A stretch of 19,245 nucleotides of DNA from CAYYJM01 sp964471755 (lineage in GTDB: Bacteria > Planctomycetota > Planctomycetia > Gemmatales > Gemmataceae). The notes under the pieces were generated by a model. It was not told where the DNA came from, did no database searches, and saw only the letters and a list, made by a program, of their open reading frames with translations. The stretch lies in contig CAYYJM010000107.1 of the NCBI GenBank assembly GCA_964471755.1, forward strand, positions 1-19,245. The letters run 5' to 3'. A program made the position numbers and the translations under genes. Positions 15,288 to 19,245 of the stretch are shown piece by piece (positions within the stretch are counted from its first letter, which is position 1; every line of letters begins with the position of its first letter).

Positions 15288-15308
15288 GTGCCGCTCTCCG
15301 GGCGGCAC
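15288..15308 (+). terminator. Hairpin after the sigma factor gene
   Basis: GTGCCGC (15288-15294) pairs exactly with GCGGCAC (15302-15308) around seven bases, followed by TTCTTC. It lies 75 bases past the sigma stop and 30 before the next start, so it could be a weak terminator or part of the next gene's leader. Confidence 0.35.
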
Positions 15309-15337
15309 TTCTTCATCCGAGGAAAGGAGTCCTCTTC

Positions 15338-16039
15338 ATGGCGACCAGCACCCCTCCGCTTCCGATCGGCATTTACGGCCCCGAGAGCATCCGTCCCAAC
15401 GAGCGTCACGGCTGTGGCCTCTGGCCCGCCGGGGTCGCTGCCTGCTTGCAGGCGGCCGATGCCCAGGGTGTGGTGATCCGTGAGGGAGGCAATCGGTCCT
15501 GGGATCAGGCCCTGGCCGGTCTTCAGGGCGTGGTCATCACCGGCCACGACGCCGCGGCACGGCGGACCACCCTGGAGATCGAAAGTCTCTGCCTCTACTG
15601 TTCGCGGAACCGTCTGCCGGTCCTGGCCATCGATCACGGTCTGCATGCCCTGAACGTGGCTCATGGCGGCACCCTGTATCTCGATCTGCCGCGCGAACTG
15701 CCCGAGGCGATCCAGCATCGGCATCCGCCCGAACGCGGTCTGCGCCACGCGATCAACGTCATCCCCGGCACGCGACTCGCCGACCTGTACGGCGAAGGCG
15801 AGGTCGTCGTCAACAGCGAGCATCGTCGGGCGATCCAGAAGCTCGCCCGGGGTTTCCACATCACGGCTCAGGCCCTGGACGGCGTGATCGAGGCCATTCA
15901 GGCCGATGGCGACGGCTGGTTCGCCATGGGCGTGCAGTGGCAGCCCGCTTCGTCAACGGCCTCGGGTCTGGACATCCAGGTTTTCCGGGCGCTGATCGAG
16001 GCTGCCCAGGCACGTATGGGCACCGCCGCCGCGGCGTGA
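15338..16039 (+). CDS. Peptidase C26 / class I amidotransferase-like protein lacking the catalytic triad
   Basis: 233 residues from the ATG at 15338, which has AAGGAG eight bases upstream; a longer frame to 15266 lacks such support. The fold is that of gamma-glutamyl-GABA hydrolases (PuuD type, PF07722): GLQGVVITGHD, then LPVLAIDHGLHALNVAHGGTL, NSEHRRAI, ALDGVIEAI and MGVQWQP. In active relatives these read GICRGMQLLNVALGG and GVQWHPE. Here Cys is Asp99, His is Gln202 and Glu is Ala204, so all three catalytic residues are gone while the surrounding frame is intact and well preserved. It is therefore probably a pseudoenzyme with a binding or regulatory role, or it uses another chemistry. The family is clear from the flanking motifs; the function is open. 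Confidence 0.85.
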   Translation: MATSTPPLPIGIYGPESIRPNERHGCGLWPAGVAACLQAADAQGVVIREGGNRSWDQALAGLQGVVITGHDAAARRTTLEIESLCLYCSRNRLPVLAIDHGLHALNVAHGGTLYLDLPRELPEAIQHRHPPERGLRHAINVIPGTRLADLYGEGEVVVNSEHRRAIQKLARGFHITAQALDGVIEAIQADGDGWFAMGVQWQPASSTASGLDIQVFRALIEAAQARMGTAAAA

Positions 16040-16060
16040 TCGGGCCAAAGCAACATCCGA

Positions 16061-16092
16061 CAGCGGTCGAAGTCAACACCCTTCGACCGCTG
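16061..16092. terminator. Perfect 12-bp hairpin between convergent genes
   Basis: CAGCGGTCGAAG (16061-16072) and CTTCGACCGCTG (16081-16092) pair exactly around eight bases. It separates the C26-like gene from the fasciclin gene and can serve both strands, but neither exit has a T run. Confidence 0.55.
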
Positions 16093-16119
16093 CTGCTGGC
16101 TCGGAACCAACACTCTCAA

Positions 16120-16614
16120 TCACTTGTCGGGCGGCAAGAGTAGCCGATCGATCACCTGAATGACACCGTTGGTGCATTCGACGTCGCTCTTCACCACCGT
16201 GGCCTTGCCGTTGAGCAGAACTTTCCCTTCGGCCGCCTCGATCGTGATCTCGTCCCCCTGGACGGTCTTGATCCCTTTCCGGCTGGCGAGGTCCACCGCC
16301 TGGATTTTCCCCGGAGCGACGTGGTACTTTAACACCTCGGCCAGCCGTTTTCGGTCCTTCAGCAGGGCCTGAAGACTCACCGCCGGGATCTTCTTGAAGG
16401 CTTCGTCCGTCGGTGCGAAGACGGTGTAGGGTCCTTTCCCCTGGAGAGTGCCGACCAGATCCGCCGACTTGACCGCCTCGACGAGAACCTTGAAAGAACC
16501 GACCCCGACGGCAGTATCGAACAGGTTCTTCGTCGGCGCATCGCCAGCGGTGCCGCTGGTCATCGCGCCCCCCAGAACCAACACCGCCACCAACACACGC
16601 ATTATCATCCGCAT
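16120..16614 (-). CDS. Secreted fasciclin (FAS1) domain protein
   Basis: 164 residues with one FAS1 domain (PF02469) after a signal peptide (MRMIMRVLVAVLVLGGAMTSGTAG, cleavage near 24). Motifs: GPYTVFAPTDEAF for the first conserved box, YHVAPGKI, and the closing NGVIQVIDRLLLP. FAS1 proteins mediate adhesion or bind polysaccharide and other ligands outside the cell; single-domain secreted forms are common in bacteria. The start at 16614 is set by GGAG (16621-16624) six bases upstream; a TTG-started longer frame is less likely. It follows the sugar kinase gene after 22 bases on the same strand, so it may be the last gene of that operon although its function seems unrelated. Confidence 0.92.
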   Translation of the reverse strand: MRMIMRVLVAVLVLGGAMTSGTAGDAPTKNLFDTAVGVGSFKVLVEAVKSADLVGTLQGKGPYTVFAPTDEAFKKIPAVSLQALLKDRKRLAEVLKYHVAPGKIQAVDLASRKGIKTVQGDEITIEAAEGKVLLNGKATVVKSDVECTNGVIQVIDRLLLPPDK

Positions 16615-16636
16615 GGCAAACTCCAACTGGGTGATG

Positions 16637-17656
16637 TCAGGTCGTCACTCCGTCAAACCGGGCTCGAAGTTGATCCGGTGAGGCGGTCCCGGTCGTGCCC
16701 AGTTGTTGAATCGTGATCGAGGCGACGAGCGTCCCGAACGCGGCCGCTGTCAACGGGTTCGCACCAGCAGCCAGGGCGCTGACGATGGCCGCGCTGGTAC
16801 TGTCGCCCGCTCCGACGGTGTCGATCGGCCCACGGACCGGCACGGCACGAACCCGGGTCGGCTCGCAATCCGGTGCCGCGACGGCGATGCCGTCCGGGCC
16901 GGCCGTGCAGAAGACCGTCCGGCCACAGCGTTCGGCCAGGTGTCGGATGCCGGCCGCCAGGTCATTCCCGCCGGTCGCGCGAAGACACTCCCGCTCGTTC
17001 GGCTTGACCATCACGCCAGTGAACGAACCGATCTGCTCGCGACTATCCGCCAGGACGGGTGTGGTCGGGTCAAGACCACCGAGTTCGGCCAGGAGCGCTC
17101 GCACGCTGGCCGTCACGACGCCACAGTCCGGCTCGCTCACCTGATCGAGAACGATCAGACCATCGAGGTCCGGCCAGAGCGTTTCGAGCCGATTCCGCAG
17201 CTGCGTTTGATCGGCCTCGTTCACCGGGACACGGTTCTTGATGTCGAGCCGGTTCAGTTCCCGCGCCGGCTCGCCGGAGAAGTGGAGCATCGGTTTGGTG
17301 TAGGTCGGCGTTCGCCGATCTGGCCGGATCAGGAGATGATCGAGATCGACGCGGCCGCTCGCCGACAGGGCCTGGCGCAGTTCGTACCCCTCGCCGTCGT
17401 CGCCGATCAGGGCGATCGGCACGACACGGCCGATGCCCAGGGCGAGCAGGTTGTTGATCACCGTCCCGGCCGCTCCCGGCACCGAGCGGACGCGGACGAC
17501 CTGGTACGCGTCGAGGCTCGTCTCCAGCGACGGCTCGGTCAGCGTCGCGTCAATGTCCAGGTAGCGATCGAGGAACAGATCGCCGAGGACGCCGATGGTC
17601 AACGACGGCAGACGGGCCAGGATCGCCTCCAGGTCCTGACGGTCGAGGTGCGTCAT
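16637..17656 (-). CDS. PfkB-family sugar kinase, RfaE/HldE kinase-domain type
   Basis: 339 residues. The start VGVLGDLFLDRYLDID-like opening (IGVLGDLFLDRY), PGAAGTVINNLLALG in place of the usual GGAANVA, MVKPNERE, and the anion-hole/catalytic motif DTVGAGDS with base Asp285 identify a ribokinase-fold kinase. The N-terminal part is closest to the heptose-7-phosphate kinase half of HldE; the nucleotidylyltransferase half is absent. A role in ADP-heptose or another sugar phosphate is thus possible, but no other heptose gene is here. The ATG at 17656 has AAGGAG eight bases upstream and overlaps the stop of the DHS-like gene as ATGA, so the two are coupled. The fasciclin gene follows after 22 bases. 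Confidence 0.88.
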   Translation of the reverse strand: MTHLDRQDLEAILARLPSLTIGVLGDLFLDRYLDIDATLTEPSLETSLDAYQVVRVRSVPGAAGTVINNLLALGIGRVVPIALIGDDGEGYELRQALSASGRVDLDHLLIRPDRRTPTYTKPMLHFSGEPARELNRLDIKNRVPVNEADQTQLRNRLETLWPDLDGLIVLDQVSEPDCGVVTASVRALLAELGGLDPTTPVLADSREQIGSFTGVMVKPNERECLRATGGNDLAAGIRHLAERCGRTVFCTAGPDGIAVAAPDCEPTRVRAVPVRGPIDTVGAGDSTSAAIVSALAAGANPLTAAAFGTLVASITIQQLGTTGTASPDQLRARFDGVTT

Positions 17657-18630
17657 CGTGTCGGCTCCTTCTCGGCGGTTCCAACGGCATGATACAGAGC
17701 CGGCAGCGTCAGACGGTGGTCGCCAGCGACGTAGAAACTGCGTCCGCCATCGGCCACGGTGCGGGCCAGGATCGTCTTCCACGGCCGGTAGTAATAGCGG
17801 GGGTCCGACTTCGGAGCCTCCGCCCGCGTGTCCCCCTCGATCGGAATCAGGTCGAAGACTGCCGTCGTGAAATGGCGGATGACGCGGTCCACCTGATGGG
17901 CGACGTTGCGGGCCATCGCCAGCGCCTTGAGGTAGACCTCCGGCCCCATGACGGCGGAACCGAAGTTGAGCAGCACGCCGCCTTCGAGACCACAGACGCT
18001 CTGCGTGAAGATCAGGAAGTCGCGGTAGCTCGTCGCTCCGAGAGCGGCTCCGTCGCAGTTCGGATGCTCATGAATGATGTCCTGGCCGATGCCGACGTGG
18101 ACCGTCAGCGGCACCCCAAGGCGAACCGCCGCGGCGAGGAGGCTGATCTCCTTGTGTGGAAAGTCCCCGTCGAGAATGGTCCGGCCGAGCCCCTCGCCGA
18201 GGCCGAGACCCGCCCGGTCGGCCGCGACGATGGCGTCGTTCATCTGGCCCGTCTCGGTCCACAGACCGAACTCGCCCGACTGGATGTACCGGGCGACGCT
18301 CTCTGTCGAGGCTCCGATCGCGGCGAATTCCCAGTCATGAATCGGCCCGGCTCCGTTCAGGGCGAGGTGCGTCAGCAGGCCGCGTTCCATCAGGTCGATC
18401 AGATAGCGGACGACGCCGGCCCGCAGGACGTGGGCCCCGAGGATGAGAATCCGGGCGGCCCCGCGTGCCCGGGCCTCGACGAGGGCCTGGCCCAGCTCCG
18501 GCAGAGCCGGATGCGCGAACGGCGGCGGAGGCGCGTCGAGTGGCAGCAAACACTTCAGATCGAGGTCATGGCGGCGCTCAATCAGAGGCCGAAGACGGAG
18601 ACGCGAACGATCAAACTGCGGGAACGGCAT
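17653..18630 (-). CDS. Conserved protein, possibly deoxyhypusine synthase-like (NAD-binding fold)
   Basis: 325 residues, no signal peptide or membrane segment. Conserved-looking blocks are ILILGAHVLRAGVVRYLIDLMERG, HLALNGAGPIHDWE, GQMNDAIV, GLGLGEGLGR, LTVHVGIGQDIIHEHP, LEGGVLLNFGSAVMGPEVYLKAL and FYVAGDHRLTLPALYHA. The RYLIDLMERG...LNGAGPIHDWE order resembles the DLIDRGF...TTGANLVHD part of deoxyhypusine synthase-type proteins, with glycine-rich loops that could bind NAD, but the likeness is partial and eIF5A is absent from bacteria. It is coupled by an ATGA overlap to the RfaE-like kinase, which suggests a joint step on a sugar-phosphate or nucleotide-linked substrate. Start ATG at 18630 with GGAG seven bases upstream. 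The gene is sure; the family is a guess. Confidence 0.7.
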   Translation of the reverse strand: MPFPQFDRSRLRLRPLIERRHDLDLKCLLPLDAPPPPFAHPALPELGQALVEARARGAARILILGAHVLRAGVVRYLIDLMERGLLTHLALNGAGPIHDWEFAAIGASTESVARYIQSGEFGLWTETGQMNDAIVAADRAGLGLGEGLGRTILDGDFPHKEISLLAAAVRLGVPLTVHVGIGQDIIHEHPNCDGAALGATSYRDFLIFTQSVCGLEGGVLLNFGSAVMGPEVYLKALAMARNVAHQVDRVIRHFTTAVFDLIPIEGDTRAEAPKSDPRYYYRPWKTILARTVADGGRSFYVAGDHRLTLPALYHAVGTAEKEPTR

Positions 18631-18831
18631 GCGGTTTCTCCGTCGGCTTCGGGAGCAATCAAGAAAATCGAAAAAAAGGTTTTGCCATCCATCCCCGGCG
18701 CGTCATCATACCTGTCAGCCCGACTTGCCGGTAGAGAGTATCTTCCCCCCCGCTGCCTCCCCGAGAGGAAGCACCGACCGCACCCGGCGTACCTTCCTAC
18801 CCGAAGCCGCCTTCGACGGAGTACCGCAACC

Positions 18832-19245
18832 ATGAGCGAACGGCCAGCCTCTGATCGGACAAGCAGGAGCAGCACGTCCGCTCCCGACCTGGCGATGCTG
18901 GACCGACTTCGTCAAGCGCACGCGCAGATGCGCCGCGAGGTCGGCAAGGTCATCGTCGGTCAGGAGCAGGTTCTCGACGAACTGCTCATCGCCATCTTCT
19001 GTCGGGCGCACGCCCTGCCCGGCCTGGCCAAGACGCTCATGGTCTCGACCCTGGCCCAGGCGCTGCACCTGAACTTCAAGCGCATTCAGTTCACGCCCGA
19101 TCTGATGCCGTCGGACATCACCGGCACCGAGGTGATCCAGGAGGATCAGCTCACCCGGACGCGAGCCTTCAAGTTCATGCCTGGCCCGATCTTCGCCAAC
19201 ATCATCCTGGCCGACGAGATCAACCGCACGCCACCCAAGACGCAG
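18832..19245 (+). CDS. MoxR-family AAA+ ATPase, partial at window end, with altered P-loop
   Basis: The first 138 codons of a MoxR ATPase, a chaperone-like AAA+ protein usually encoded beside DUF58 and VWA-domain genes. Seen: GKVIVGQEQVLDELLIAIF, FKRIQFTPDLMPSDITGTEV, GPIFANIILADEINR (Walker B with DE) and TPPKTQ at the edge. In relatives the segment before the P-loop reads like RGHxLLVGVPGLAKT; here it is RAHALPGLAKT with Lys67, so four residues including the first Gly of GxxGxxKT are missing, in frame. That is either a real loss of normal ATP binding or an error of 12 bases. The first ~25 residues are Ser-rich and variable. GGAG (18818-18821) lies ten bases upstream of the ATG. The 201-base spacer to the divergent DHS-like gene shows no convincing promoter. 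Confidence 0.88.
   Translation, partial: MSERPASDRTSRSSTSAPDLAMLDRLRQAHAQMRREVGKVIVGQEQVLDELLIAIFCRAHALPGLAKTLMVSTLAQALHLNFKRIQFTPDLMPSDITGTEVIQEDQLTRTRAFKFMPGPIFANIILADEINRTPPKTQ

Noticed and set aside
17657..17782. 42-residue N-terminal extension of the sugar kinase
   Set aside because: It lies inside the upstream gene and has no ribosome site; the ATG at 17656 has AAGGAG at eight bases and starts the kinase fold directly.

Overview
The window looks like chromosomal DNA of a GC-rich planctomycete, most likely of the Gemmataceae or a relative. The basis is the gene set rather than a marker gene: a secreted DUF1080 protein, a Tat-exported Gfo/Idh/MocA oxidoreductase, an exported PQQ-type beta-propeller, a bacterial Ftr enzyme of the tetrahydromethanopterin C1 pathway, an HpnG-like phosphorylase and a DUF4058 protein. 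Several genes start with GTG behind good Shine-Dalgarno sequences. No tRNA, rRNA or CRISPR array was recognised.

Left part (1-8160). A DUF1080 secreted protein (minus) is followed by a 20-bp inverted repeat. A 673-residue alpha/beta-hydrolase lipoprotein (plus) ends inside the terminal repeat of a 127-bp MITE-like element. Then come a minus-strand group, Gfo/Idh/MocA oxidoreductase, a 27-bp inverted repeat, ftr, and the beta-propeller protein; the last two are probably co-transcribed. A plus-strand pair, DUF4058 and an Ohr-type peroxidase, follows.

Middle part (8190-13540). Two membrane-associated GTPases lie on the minus strand with an ATGA overlap; the first translated carries a DUF697 region. 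A HAD hydrolase and an HpnG-like phosphorylase lie on the plus strand, also with an ATGA overlap. The phosphorylase overlaps tail to tail with a receiver-GGDEF diguanylate cyclase gene that is split by a 10-N assembly gap.

The 13475-14202 stretch holds no convincing protein gene. It has a good sigma70-type promoter, a succession of strong hairpins and a terminator-like end. I read it as a candidate structured RNA of about 355 nt lying upstream of a sigma-70 family gene.

Right part (14203-19245). After the sigma factor comes a class I amidotransferase-like protein (peptidase C26 fold) that has lost the catalytic Cys, His and Glu. A minus-strand cluster follows: a DHS-like conserved protein, a PfkB/RfaE-like sugar kinase (ATGA overlap) and a fasciclin-domain secreted protein. 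The window ends in the first 138 codons of a MoxR AAA+ ATPase, whose P-loop appears to lack four residues including its first glycine.

The points most worth a second look are the candidate RNA at 13664-14018, the triad-less C26 protein, the MoxR P-loop deletion, the paired GTPases with degenerate G4 motifs, and the MITE-like element. All calls are from reading the sequence; no database search was run.
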